DNA from: Natronocalculus amylovorans
GTDB lineage: Archaea > Halobacteriota > Halobacteria > Halobacteriales > Haloferacaceae
Reading direction: 5' to 3'
Assembly (NCBI RefSeq): GCF_023638035.1
Contig: NZ_JAKRVX010000004.1
Location: 186,001-250,000, forward strand
Length of the DNA stretch: 64,000 nt
Shown here piece by piece: positions 53,377 through 61,065 of the stretch (positions are counted from its first letter, which is position 1; each line of letters starts with the position of its first letter). A program made the translations under genes and the position numbers. The notes beneath the pieces are model-generated. The model was not told the DNA's origin and did not search any database. It was given only the letters and a program-made list of their open reading frames with translations.

Positions 53377-54156
53377 ATGTCTACGCCCTCACTTGATGAA
53401 CTTGCATCGGTGGCTGAAACTGCTGCCCGTAGTGGCGGTACATACCTTCGCGAACAGTTTCGAAACGGAGTCGTTGATGCTGAGTTTGGAACTGATGATG
53501 TGAAGGCTCGAGCCGATCGCGAGGCAGAATCCCGTGTGTGTACCGTTATCGAAGAGGCGTTCCCAACGCACGCAATTCACGGCGAAGAGTTTGGGCTAAA
53601 CGGTGCTGAGAGCGAGTATCTGTGGGTTGTTGATCCGCTGGATGGAACCAACAATTTTGCAAGTGGGATTCCGATGTTCGCAACTGCGGTTGCCGTGGTA
53701 CACGATGGGGAGCCAGTCGTCTCTGTCATTTATGAGCCGCTCACGGAGTCGCTCTACACAGCAATAAAAGGCCATGGCGCAACATACAACGGTGAGCCAT
53801 TCACTGCGTCTAGCGCGCTCCCAATCGAACATGCAACCGTTTCGTTTGTGCTAGGCATTGATGCGGTACGCGATGCGTCACTCACTCACACTGCGGAGCT
53901 GCTTGAAACCGAGTTCCGATCGTCTTGTAAACGGGTACTCCAAAGCTGGGCCCCATGCGTTGACTGGGGGCTTGTATCGCGTGGGTCGATCGATGGAATC
54001 GTTTGTTTCTATCCAGATATCTACGAGCAGCACGCTGGTGCCCTCCTTGCTGCAGAGGCCGGTATTCATGCGACAACGAACGAGCAATGGTATGTTGGCG
54101 CGGCTGAGAAGTCCGTTCACGATACGCTGCTTGAATTGACAACAAGGGTGCTATGA
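53377..54156 (+). CDS. Inositol monophosphatase-family phosphatase
   Basis: A 259-residue Mg-dependent phosphatase. HGEEFGLNG carries the first metal Glu pair and WVVDPLDGTNNFASGIP the DPLDGT signature. CFYPDIYEQHAGALLAAEAG takes the place of the usual WDxAAG motif and keeps the metal-binding Asp, although the usual Trp is missing. Archaeal members hydrolyse inositol-1-phosphate, fructose-1,6-bisphosphate or related compounds. The frame is open to 53233, but the ATG at 53377 (MSTPSLDELASVAE) starts the domain properly. Confidence 0.9.
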   Translation: MSTPSLDELASVAETAARSGGTYLREQFRNGVVDAEFGTDDVKARADREAESRVCTVIEEAFPTHAIHGEEFGLNGAESEYLWVVDPLDGTNNFASGIPMFATAVAVVHDGEPVVSVIYEPLTESLYTAIKGHGATYNGEPFTASSALPIEHATVSFVLGIDAVRDASLTHTAELLETEFRSSCKRVLQSWAPCVDWGLVSRGSIDGIVCFYPDIYEQHAGALLAAEAGIHATTNEQWYVGAAEKSVHDTLLELTTRVL

Positions 54157-54359
54157 ATCCAAACTGTTGTGCCGTATAGAAAAGGGGACTGCCCGTAGAA
54201 TGGTATGTTGGGTGTGGGTTGAGTATTCACGGTGCGACGTATATCGCGCGTCCCCATTTCGACGAGAGCACACTATGAATAAATATCTTGTGGTGTGTCA
54301 AATATCGGCTACGGGGTGCTGAACCGATTGGTCAAGTGTGTGGATCACGTAGTATCTGT
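54157..54359. other. Intergenic stretch without a recognisable gene
   Basis: These 203 bases between the phosphatase and the DUF2071 gene hold no reading frame I trust; the longest ATG frame that looks promoter-linked has 15 codons (54274-54321). The AT-rich GAATAAATATC near 54278 may be a promoter element for the downstream gene, with a leader of about 50 bases. Confidence 0.4.
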
Positions 54360-55052
54360 ATGTTCTCACGACCCTCAAACCGCCTTCTTGAGATGACGTG
54401 GGAGGATGGGCTATTTATTCACTGGCCGGTTGAACCAGACACGATTGCGTCCACACTCCCCGACGGCCTCTCTGTTGCAACACATGACGAAGATGCATGG
54501 CTTGGTATTGTTCCGTTTGAGATGGCAGATATTCGTCCGGTTGGATCCCCGATCGGACGCTCATTCCCCGAGCTGAACCTCCGAACATACGTGGATGGCC
54601 CTGCAGGCAAAGGCGTTTATTTCTTTAATCTTGATGCAGCAGATCGTGTTGGTGTCCAGATTGCTCGTCGACTATTCTCGCTTCCATACTATACCGCAGA
54701 GATGGCGATCGATCGGTCCGAGAATGGTATCCGTTTTCAGAGCCGTCGGACAGAGCCATCAGCATCACCGGCCCGGTTTGATGCTACATATCGCCCCACC
54801 GGTGATGTGTTTACTGCGAGCGCGGGTTCGCTTGAAGCGTTTCTCACTGAAAACTATCGATTCTATGCACACGGAACTCGGCTCTATACGGGGACGATTT
54901 CACATGAACCATGGCCACTTCAGGATGCAATTGTCAATATAAAGTCAAATACATTATTTGAAGCGGCTGGTTTCACACACTCATCAGGTAACCCACATGT
55001 CACTTATAGCAAATCGATAGATGTGAGTGCAGGTAGGCCGAAAAAGGTGTAG
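54360..55052 (+). CDS. DUF2071 (YqjF-like) family protein
   Basis: A 230-residue soluble protein that matches the DUF2071 pattern: LLEMTWEDGLFIHWPVEPD at the N-terminus, AWLGIVPFEMADIRP, FPELNLRTYV, GVYFFNLDAAD and, near the end, FYAHGTRLYTGTISHEPWPL. The family adopts an acetoacetate-decarboxylase-like barrel, but no enzymatic role is established. The ATG at 54360 fits the family start; 24 upstream residues in frame look unrelated. A T-rich tract follows the stop. Confidence 0.85.
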   Translation: MFSRPSNRLLEMTWEDGLFIHWPVEPDTIASTLPDGLSVATHDEDAWLGIVPFEMADIRPVGSPIGRSFPELNLRTYVDGPAGKGVYFFNLDAADRVGVQIARRLFSLPYYTAEMAIDRSENGIRFQSRRTEPSASPARFDATYRPTGDVFTASAGSLEAFLTENYRFYAHGTRLYTGTISHEPWPLQDAIVNIKSNTLFEAAGFTHSSGNPHVTYSKSIDVSAGRPKKV

Positions 55053-55158
55053 CTATTTTTATTGACTATATACTCATATCCAGCGCTCTATTGGTTCACA
55101 TAGCAGAAAATATAAAGAATACGATGGTTTTATCGACTGTGACAATAATGCACGCATA

Positions 55159-55902
55159 ATGAGTTCCCACCTCGAACCCGCATATAATTGTGTGCGTGAA
55201 GAGCGGCGTCGGGTGGATGACGAACGAACCGCATTTAAAACATTTTTACGCCGTCTCGATCGAATTACTGTCGAATCGACAAACACACAGCTCTCACCTA
55301 GCGGGATGACTGTAAATACAGCTAATACAACCGGTGTTCCACCAAAATTGCAGTCCGCATATGAATCGACTGTGATGGCGGTTCCACACTACGATATTGA
55401 TTATGACGAACCCTTTGAGGTTCATTTTGGGGCCGAGTTCAGCGACAAATTAACCGCTATGCTGTCCGTTTCGCCTGCATTCACACCACAGCTCCGCGGT
55501 GCTGTCATTGCAGGAGCACAAAAAAATTACAAAGAGCGTGCTGAGTTTGTTACTCGATTAGACCAAGAATTAGAGTCACTGCTCACAGCCCAGACCGAAG
55601 CCACGTCGATATATGAAAAAATCGAAGTAAACGATCATACCCCGTTGTCAAACCGATCGTTCAATGAGCTTCTTGCGTTGTATGCGCTCGTTTGTCGACA
55701 ACAGGACCGGCTTGATGAGCTGGCGGTATCACGACAGCATACAATTGCCCGCGTCAATCATGGGATTAACAGCAACCTTGTCGATCTTCATACGTACCTG
55801 TACGATGAGCCAACATTCCCTGTGCTTGCAGCAATTGCTGAACTTGCAACAACGCTCCACACTGCACAGTCTCGGATTGAGCGTGAACTCATCTACCGAT
55901 AA
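55159..55902 (+). CDS. Helical haloarchaeal protein of unknown function (DUF7260-like)
   Basis: The 247-residue soluble protein is rich in charged helices. The N-terminus (VREERRRVDDERTAFKTFLRRLDRI) and the middle (residues 120-150) have heptad-like spacing, so coiled coils are likely. It resembles haloarchaeal proteins listed as DUF7260, but I am not certain. There are no catalytic motifs, cysteines are few and there is no signal peptide. A TATA-like GGTTTTATC lies about 30 bases before the ATG, which suggests a leaderless message. It precedes the PH-domain unit by 96 bases, in the same direction. Confidence 0.65.
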   Translation: MSSHLEPAYNCVREERRRVDDERTAFKTFLRRLDRITVESTNTQLSPSGMTVNTANTTGVPPKLQSAYESTVMAVPHYDIDYDEPFEVHFGAEFSDKLTAMLSVSPAFTPQLRGAVIAGAQKNYKERAEFVTRLDQELESLLTAQTEATSIYEKIEVNDHTPLSNRSFNELLALYALVCRQQDRLDELAVSRQHTIARVNHGINSNLVDLHTYLYDEPTFPVLAAIAELATTLHTAQSRIERELIYR

Positions 55903-55960
55903 CGGATTACCCTCTGGATGAACAACTGATATTTATACGCATCCGCTTGGTAGCAATAGT

Positions 55961-56002
55961 ATGCTCGCTGTCTTGTCGGTAGCTGTGGAGGTACAGCGAT
56001 GA
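55961..56002 (+). CDS. 13-codon upstream minicistron coupled to the PH-domain gene
   Basis: ATG at 55961 opens a 13-residue frame (MLAVLSVAVEVQR) whose TGA overlaps the ATG of the PH gene in ATGA. A TTTATA box (55932-55937) lies about 26 bases upstream, so the transcript probably starts right at this ATG. Inside the minicistron GGAGGT (55987-55992) is a perfect Shine-Dalgarno site, with six bases between it and the PH gene start. The peptide itself may be functionless; its translation would feed the downstream start. Confidence 0.5.
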   Translation: MLAVLSVAVEVQR

Positions 56003-56457
56003 AGTCGCTTCATCCACGCATTCGGATTTTATGGGTTGTCCGTGCAGTGATATTTGCAGTTATAATCGGTGCGATCGGTACTGCAGGTGCACAGACACTC
56101 GGTGCACCAATCTGGATCCCGATTATATTTGCTGTTTTGCTCCTCCTGCTTGGCGTTGTTCACTCACTGCTTCGATACCGAAAGTGGGGCTATGAGATCC
56201 GTGATGATTCGCTCTATCTCGAACGCGGTGTGCTGACTGAAGTCCGTACAGTGGTTCCGCTCGTTCGAATCCAACATGTTGACTCTCGCCGGAGCGCACT
56301 CGAACGAACTGTTGGCCTTGCAAGCACAGTTGTCTACACGGCCGGATCTCGTGGGGCAGATGTTCGAATCCCTGGCCTTGAGCCGGATACTGCATCGGAT
56401 CTCCGTGAACGGCTTAAAGGGCTGGCAATCGAAGCAGATGGGGAGGATGCGGTGTGA
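55999..56457 (+). CDS. bPH2 (DUF304, YdbS-like) membrane protein
   Basis: A 152-residue protein with two N-terminal helices (about 10-30 and 36-54) followed by one bacterial PH-like domain. YEIRDDSLYLERGVLTEVRTVVPLVRIQHVDSRRSALERTVGLA is spread over residues 64-107, and VVYTAGSRGADVRIPGLEP follows. It is paired with the larger PH protein, as in Bacillus YdbS-YdbT. It is strongly initiated by an internal Shine-Dalgarno site, and its stop overlaps the next start in GTGA. Function in the family is unclear; envelope stress or antimicrobial resistance has been suggested for the bacterial pair. Confidence 0.88.
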   Translation: MKSLHPRIRILWVVRAVIFAVIIGAIGTAGAQTLGAPIWIPIIFAVLLLLLGVVHSLLRYRKWGYEIRDDSLYLERGVLTEVRTVVPLVRIQHVDSRRSALERTVGLASTVVYTAGSRGADVRIPGLEPDTASDLRERLKGLAIEADGEDAV

Positions 56458-58184
56458 AACTGTCGCCAATCTCGGTTCCATACCGCGCGTTCCAGAAGGG
56501 TTTTAGCCTTCTCATTATGCTCTTTTTTATTTCTTCAACGGGGGCTGGAGGGCTCGGTGGATCTGTACTCATTGTCCTTGGTGCGGTTGGAGTACTAGCC
56601 GTGACTGTTGGGTATGAACTGCTGTACTACCAGCGATTTTCGTATGTGCTTACAGACGACACGCTGGACATCCATTCGGGTGTTGTGAGCCGTCGCGATC
56701 GCGAAATCCCATATCGACGCATCCAGAATGTTGACGTGAGCCAAAACATTGTTCAGCGAGCGCTTGGTATCGCTGCAGTCAACGTTGAAACGGCCGGTGG
56801 AAGCTCCACCGAAGCAGTTATTCAGTATGTGACTGTCGATGCTGCAGAACAGCTCCAAACGGACGTTCGTCGGCTCAAACGACGAGAGCGGTCAGATACG
56901 GCTACAGATGAGGAATCAAAAGAGGCAGTTGCTCCCGATCGTGAGGAGCTGTTTTCGATCGAACCATCCGAGCTCGCCCTTGTTGGAGTGTTCTCTTTTG
57001 ATCCACGTGTTGCGGGCATTATTCTCGCGGTACTTTCGGGTTCGATTCCGTTTGTCTCCCCTGCGCTTCCGGGGGATGCAACTGGGGTTGTCCTCTTCGT
57101 CTTGCTCGCCATTATTGGCGTCTCAATTATTGCGCTATCGTGGGTTGTCGGTGCAATCTCTGCGGTGGTCAACTTTTGGGGATTCACGCTTACGCGGACG
57201 GAAGATGAGCTACAGTATGAGCGCGGACTGCTCCAACGATACAGTGGGACGATTCCATTCGATAAGATCCAGACAATCACTATCGAAGACAACCCACTCA
57301 AACGGCAGTTCGGCTATGCAACACTCGGCGTTGAAACCGCAGGATATGCGCCAGGACAGGCCGGATCTCGTGGCAGTGAGGCTGCGGTCCCGCTTGCGAC
57401 GATCGATCGGGTTCACCGACTTGCACATGAGCTAGAGGAGTTTGGTATCCCTGAATACACCCGCCCACCGAAGCGAATTCGCATTCGGTACTTCATTCGG
57501 TATGTGATGGCGATTGCAGTTATTTCCGCAGTTGCCTTTGCAATCACATGGGTGTACAATATCACCTTCCCATGGTACCTCCCCCTGATTGCGGTCCTAC
57601 TCTCGCCTATTGCTGCACACTACAAATGGCTCCACCGTGGCTACTGGCTCGGTGACGACCACCTTGCAGCGAGAAGCGGATTCTGGACACGACAGGCAAA
57701 AATCGTCCCGTACTACCGAATCCAGACGGTCATTGATAGCCGGACCATCTTCCAGCGTCGATGGGATGTTGGAACGGTTATCGCGGATACTGCAGGCTCG
57801 CTCTCCGTACTCGGCAATGATGCTGCTGCGATCGACATCGACGAGCAGGAGGTTTCAACGCTCCGTGAGGAACTCAACGATCGGCTTCAGGCGTCACTCC
57901 GAAAGCGAGAACAACAAAAAGCACAAGAGCGCGAACAACGTCGACTGCGAGCAATTGAACAACAGAAAGCACAAGCGCAGGGAGTTGACGTCGCCGAACC
58001 AGCCTCATTTGAGTGGGCCTCCCCCGTTGACACCGATCCGGAATCAGCGTCACCAAAACCAAAACCAAAACCAAAATCAATCGACACCGACTCACTCACA
58101 CCCGCTATTACACCAATACCTTCGAGTGAGGATCAACATCAGTCCGACACCGATGAATCAACCGAGTCGGATACAAACACCTGA
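56454..58184 (+). CDS. Triple bPH2-domain membrane protein (YdbT-like)
   Basis: A 576-residue protein with a GTG start in a GTGA overlap. Three PH-like repeats follow pairs of membrane helices: YVLTDDTLDIHSGVVSRRDREIPYRRIQNVDV, LQYERGLLQRYSGTIPFDKIQTI and HLAARSGFWTRQAKIVPYYRIQTV, all with the shared (I/V)P-Y/F-xx-IQ core. The C-terminus is a basic-acidic coiled stretch (LRKREQQKAQERE) and then a low-complexity PKPKPKPKS tail encoded by a hexamer repeat. The last 46 bases overlap the convergent VOC gene. Confidence 0.9.
   Translation: MKLSPISVPYRAFQKGFSLLIMLFFISSTGAGGLGGSVLIVLGAVGVLAVTVGYELLYYQRFSYVLTDDTLDIHSGVVSRRDREIPYRRIQNVDVSQNIVQRALGIAAVNVETAGGSSTEAVIQYVTVDAAEQLQTDVRRLKRRERSDTATDEESKEAVAPDREELFSIEPSELALVGVFSFDPRVAGIILAVLSGSIPFVSPALPGDATGVVLFVLLAIIGVSIIALSWVVGAISAVVNFWGFTLTRTEDELQYERGLLQRYSGTIPFDKIQTITIEDNPLKRQFGYATLGVETAGYAPGQAGSRGSEAAVPLATIDRVHRLAHELEEFGIPEYTRPPKRIRIRYFIRYVMAIAVISAVAFAITWVYNITFPWYLPLIAVLLSPIAAHYKWLHRGYWLGDDHLAARSGFWTRQAKIVPYYRIQTVIDSRTIFQRRWDVGTVIADTAGSLSVLGNDAAAIDIDEQEVSTLREELNDRLQASLRKREQQKAQEREQRRLRAIEQQKAQAQGVDVAEPASFEWASPVDTDPESASPKPKPKPKSIDTDSLTPAITPIPSSEDQHQSDTDESTESDTNT
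58053..58076. repeat. Hexamer tandem repeat (CCAAAA)4
   Basis: Four exact CCAAAA copies lie in the 3' end of the PH-domain gene and encode a Pro-Lys run. Six-base units keep the frame, so copy number can change without breaking the gene, and tail length may differ between strains. Confidence 0.8.
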
Positions 58185-58501
58185 AACTCGACTGTCCGAT
58201 CGTCGGGATCCGTTGCAAAGAACTGATAGATATTGTATGTCTCATTGAGATGTGGCGTTTCGATCGCCGCGTCACCGACGATTGAGTGCATCTCATCAAC
58301 CGCTGCTTTTGAGTCGTACACAAACGTCAAGATACTACACGAATCAGTTTGCTCACGATCGCAGAAGCCGAATAAGAGATTTTCGTACTGTAAAATGGTG
58401 CAATCCGGCTGTTCGAGCCAAACCGTTGCACCGATCGTCTCTGTATAAAATCGAACGACTGAATCGTAATTTTCGGTTGCATAAAACACAATCCCGGACA
58501 T
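58139..58501 (-). CDS. VOC (glyoxalase/bleomycin-resistance) family protein
   Basis: A 120-residue single VOC protein with two beta-alpha-beta-beta-beta modules. The first (residues 1-55) has IVFYATENYDSVVRFYTETIG, and the second ends ATDPDDRTVEFQVF with the usual Glu metal ligand in VEFQ. An activity cannot be read from the sequence. The gene converges on the PH-domain gene and overlaps its 3' end by 46 bases. Both frames look real up to their stops. Confidence 0.85.
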   Translation of the reverse strand: MSGIVFYATENYDSVVRFYTETIGATVWLEQPDCTILQYENLLFGFCDREQTDSCSILTFVYDSKAAVDEMHSIVGDAAIETPHLNETYNIYQFFATDPDDRTVEFQVFVSDSVDSSVSD

Positions 58502-58544
58502 ACAACACCCACACCGCCGGATTTAAAAACTGTTCCGAGAGCAA

Positions 58545-59195
58545 CTATTCCGATCGTGCCGCTTCGACCGCATCCGAGAACTGCTGTGCGGTCTCGGTAA
58601 TCGCTTCGAAATCGCCACGATCGATCGCATCATAGTCAATCAATGAGCCGCCAACACCAACTGTTGATGCACCAGCGTTGATGAACTCGCCTACATTCGC
58701 TAAACTAACCCCACCGGTTGTCATGAGTGGCACCTGTCCGAGCGGCCCTTTAATTGAGCTAATATGGCCTGGACCAAGCGTTGACGCAGGGAACACTTTC
58801 ACAACATCCGCACCGGCCTCGTATGCGGTGATCACTTCAGTCGGTGTCATCGCACCAGGCGCGACAACGGTTCCATATCGATTACACAGATCGACAACAT
58901 CCTCGTGGAAGCTTGGACTCACTACGAACTCCGCCCCAGCAAGCGTCACTGCACGGGCCGTCTCCGCATCAAGTACCGTCCCAACACCAAAGATTGTCTC
59001 ATTACTGTCGAACGAGCCAGTCACGTCTTTGAGCATATCAGTAACGCCGGGCGTATCTGCTGTCAGCTCGATCGCGGTCACACCACCGTTTTTGAGGGCC
59101 TCTGCAACCTCGATAATTGTATCTGCATCTGCCCCACGAAGCACCGCAACGACCCCACTCTCCTCAATCCGCTGTAGATCCGCTGATTTACTCAT
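58545..59195 (-). CDS. kdgA: KDPG/KHG aldolase
   Basis: A 216-residue class I aldolase that cleaves 2-keto-3-deoxy-6-phosphogluconate to pyruvate and glyceraldehyde 3-phosphate, the last step of the semi-phosphorylative Entner-Doudoroff route of haloarchaea. VVAVLRGADADTIIEVAEAL opens the barrel. The catalytic Glu is in AIELTADTPG, the Schiff-base Lys in DVVKVFPAS, and the phosphate loop in TTGGVSL. It is a single-gene unit with a TATA-like GCTTAAGAG about 28 bases before the ATG and a palindrome further upstream. Confidence 0.93.
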   Translation of the reverse strand: MSKSADLQRIEESGVVAVLRGADADTIIEVAEALKNGGVTAIELTADTPGVTDMLKDVTGSFDSNETIFGVGTVLDAETARAVTLAGAEFVVSPSFHEDVVDLCNRYGTVVAPGAMTPTEVITAYEAGADVVKVFPASTLGPGHISSIKGPLGQVPLMTTGGVSLANVGEFINAGASTVGVGGSLIDYDAIDRGDFEAITETAQQFSDAVEAARSE

Positions 59196-59232
59196 TCACG
59201 TGTAGTTATTTCGTCGACCCTCTTAAGCGTCG

Positions 59233-59244
59233 GCGGTCGACCGC
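59233..59244 (-). promoter_or_regulatory. 12-bp perfect palindrome upstream of kdgA
   Basis: GCGGTCGACCGC lies just upstream of the kdgA TATA-like box (about 59221-59228) on the minus strand. In archaea a site there commonly serves an activator, or a repressor that blocks TFB. It does not match the TACT-N8-AGTA site at the trehalase gene. Confidence 0.45.
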
Positions 59245-59256
59245 TGTGAACGACGC

Positions 59257-60018
59257 CTAATCTGTCTGTGGAATCGCGTACGCACCGATCGCAAAAATAA
59301 CACCCGCGAGCCCAGCTAAGATCGCGATTGACGGAAACAGCGTATCACCTGCCGCGGGGAATGTCACTGCACGAACGCCCCGTGAAAAGTAGGTCAACGG
59401 TGAGAGTTCGATCGCGGGGATAAACCACGTTGGAAGCAGTTCAAGCGGAATGAACGTATCCGAAAGGAACAACAGCGGTAGTGCGATCGTGTTGCTTGCT
59501 GCGACGGCTCCATCTTGGGAATCAGAGAGCCGGCCAAGAATTGCACCCACCCCACAGAATAGGATGACACCTAAGACAATCAGTGGGATGAGCCACAGCA
59601 GCTCGATCGTGACTGGGAGCGTTGCAGCCGTAATTGCAACGACAAGTCCCAAGATGAGGAGGCTTGCTAATCCAATGATTGCGATGTTAACCAGTGTTTG
59701 TGCCAAGAGCCACTCCGCACGCGTAAGTGGCGTTGTGGCAAGCTTTTCAAATCGATTTCCATCTCTGTATCGGGCAACTTCACTGCCGACACGCGAGAGC
59801 GGTGTGAACAGAACTACCGTTGCAAGATAGCCCGGAATATAGTATGCGGCGGGCTCAGCAAACAGCCCACCTTCGGTTGGCTGCGTCCGCACAAGGGCAC
59901 CGAAGATAACAACCAAAATCACTGGGAAAAAGAAGGTGAAAAAGACAGCCGTCCGGCGTCGAAGGAATGAGTGCCAGCCGGCAGTCGCCTCTGCCCTGAT
60001 ACGTCGAATGCGGCTCAT
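59257..60018 (-). CDS. ABC-2 type exporter membrane subunit
   Basis: A 253-residue permease with six membrane helices in the ABC-2 pattern. The N-terminal FLRRRTAVFFTFFFPVILVVIFGALV is the usual elbow helix and first span. LATTPLTRAEWLLAQTLV is the cytoplasmic coupling segment. It is encoded four bases overlapping (ATGA) downstream of its ATPase. The substrate is unknown; drugs or lipids are typical. Confidence 0.9.
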   Translation of the reverse strand: MSRIRRIRAEATAGWHSFLRRRTAVFFTFFFPVILVVIFGALVRTQPTEGGLFAEPAAYYIPGYLATVVLFTPLSRVGSEVARYRDGNRFEKLATTPLTRAEWLLAQTLVNIAIIGLASLLILGLVVAITAATLPVTIELLWLIPLIVLGVILFCGVGAILGRLSDSQDGAVAASNTIALPLLFLSDTFIPLELLPTWFIPAIELSPLTYFSRGVRAVTFPAAGDTLFPSIAILAGLAGVIFAIGAYAIPQTD

Positions 60019-60983
60019 TGTGTCACCTCTGTCTCTTCAGCCGCTTGCTCTTTCACAACGCTCGCACCGGGTGTGAACGTCCCCTCGAACGTTTCACCCG
60101 TGAGTTGTAGATACACATCTTCGAGCGTTGGCTCAGTCCATGTCAGCGAATCATACTGTATGTCTGCCGTATCGATCGTTTTGATAACTGCTGAGATGTC
60201 GATCGGTGAGACGTTATGAATGACAACTTCGGAGACGCCGCTTTCGACCGTATACCCGCTCTCTGTCAGTACTGAGACTGCGCTTTCGAGTGCTTTCTCT
60301 GCAACTTCGATCACGAGCCGGCTTGTACCACCATGTTCCTGAATGAGTGTGTCCGGCTCTCCAACGGCAACGAGTGAGCCATTTTGTAACAACCCAACCC
60401 GATCGGCCAACTGTTCTACCTCATCCATCGAATGGCTTGTTAAAAAGATCGTGGTACCATTGGCGGCAAGCTCCTCAAGCAACCCCCATAATGCACGTCG
60501 GCCTACTGGATCGATCCCAGTTGTAGGCTCATCGAGAAATAACAGATCCGGTTTATTTACAAGCGCAATTCCCACACAGGCTCGCCGTTTCTGTCCGCCA
60601 GACAGCTTTTCGTACCATGTATCTGCAGACTCAGCTAACCCAACGGAATCGAGAATGCTCTCTGTCTCTTCCGGTGCATCGTACAACCCACCGTAGTATG
60701 CAATCAACTCACGCGCGGTGAGCCGCTCGGGCGGCGTAAAGGACTGTGGCAACAACCCAATTCGATCGCTTTGTACTGACTTGGGGGATTCACCAAACAC
60801 AGTCACCGTTCCTTCGGCATCAGTTGTCCCAGTAAGTGCACGAATGAGTGTTGTTTTCCCTGCCCCGTTCGGCCCAATAAGCCCGAATATCTCGCCCGTT
60901 GAAACCGATAGCGACACACCATCAACCGCGACTGTGTCACCGTACGATCGACGAATATCGTCGGCAACAAGGACCTCGCTCAT
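60015..60983 (-). CDS. ABC transporter ATP-binding protein
   Basis: A 322-residue ATPase: Walker A GPNGAGKTT, signature KLSGGQKRRACVG, Walker B LLFLDEPTTGIDP, and the H-loop in FLTSHSMDE. A roughly 100-residue C-terminal domain follows, as in the DrrA/NodI class. The ATG at 60983 (MSEVLVADDIRRSYG) is the true start; the open frame to 61379 only shadows the divergent molybdoenzyme gene. It forms an exporter with the next gene. Confidence 0.95.
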   Translation of the reverse strand: MSEVLVADDIRRSYGDTVAVDGVSLSVSTGEIFGLIGPNGAGKTTLIRALTGTTDAEGTVTVFGESPKSVQSDRIGLLPQSFTPPERLTARELIAYYGGLYDAPEETESILDSVGLAESADTWYEKLSGGQKRRACVGIALVNKPDLLFLDEPTTGIDPVGRRALWGLLEELAANGTTIFLTSHSMDEVEQLADRVGLLQNGSLVAVGEPDTLIQEHGGTSRLVIEVAEKALESAVSVLTESGYTVESGVSEVVIHNVSPIDISAVIKTIDTADIQYDSLTWTEPTLEDVYLQLTGETFEGTFTPGASVVKEQAAEETEVTQ

Positions 60984-61065
60984 AGCTACTTCTCTGAACG
61001 GTCCAGACCTAAGAATTCTGTTTCCACTGGCAAACCAATTTAGCGACGGCACTCCACTGGACTGT

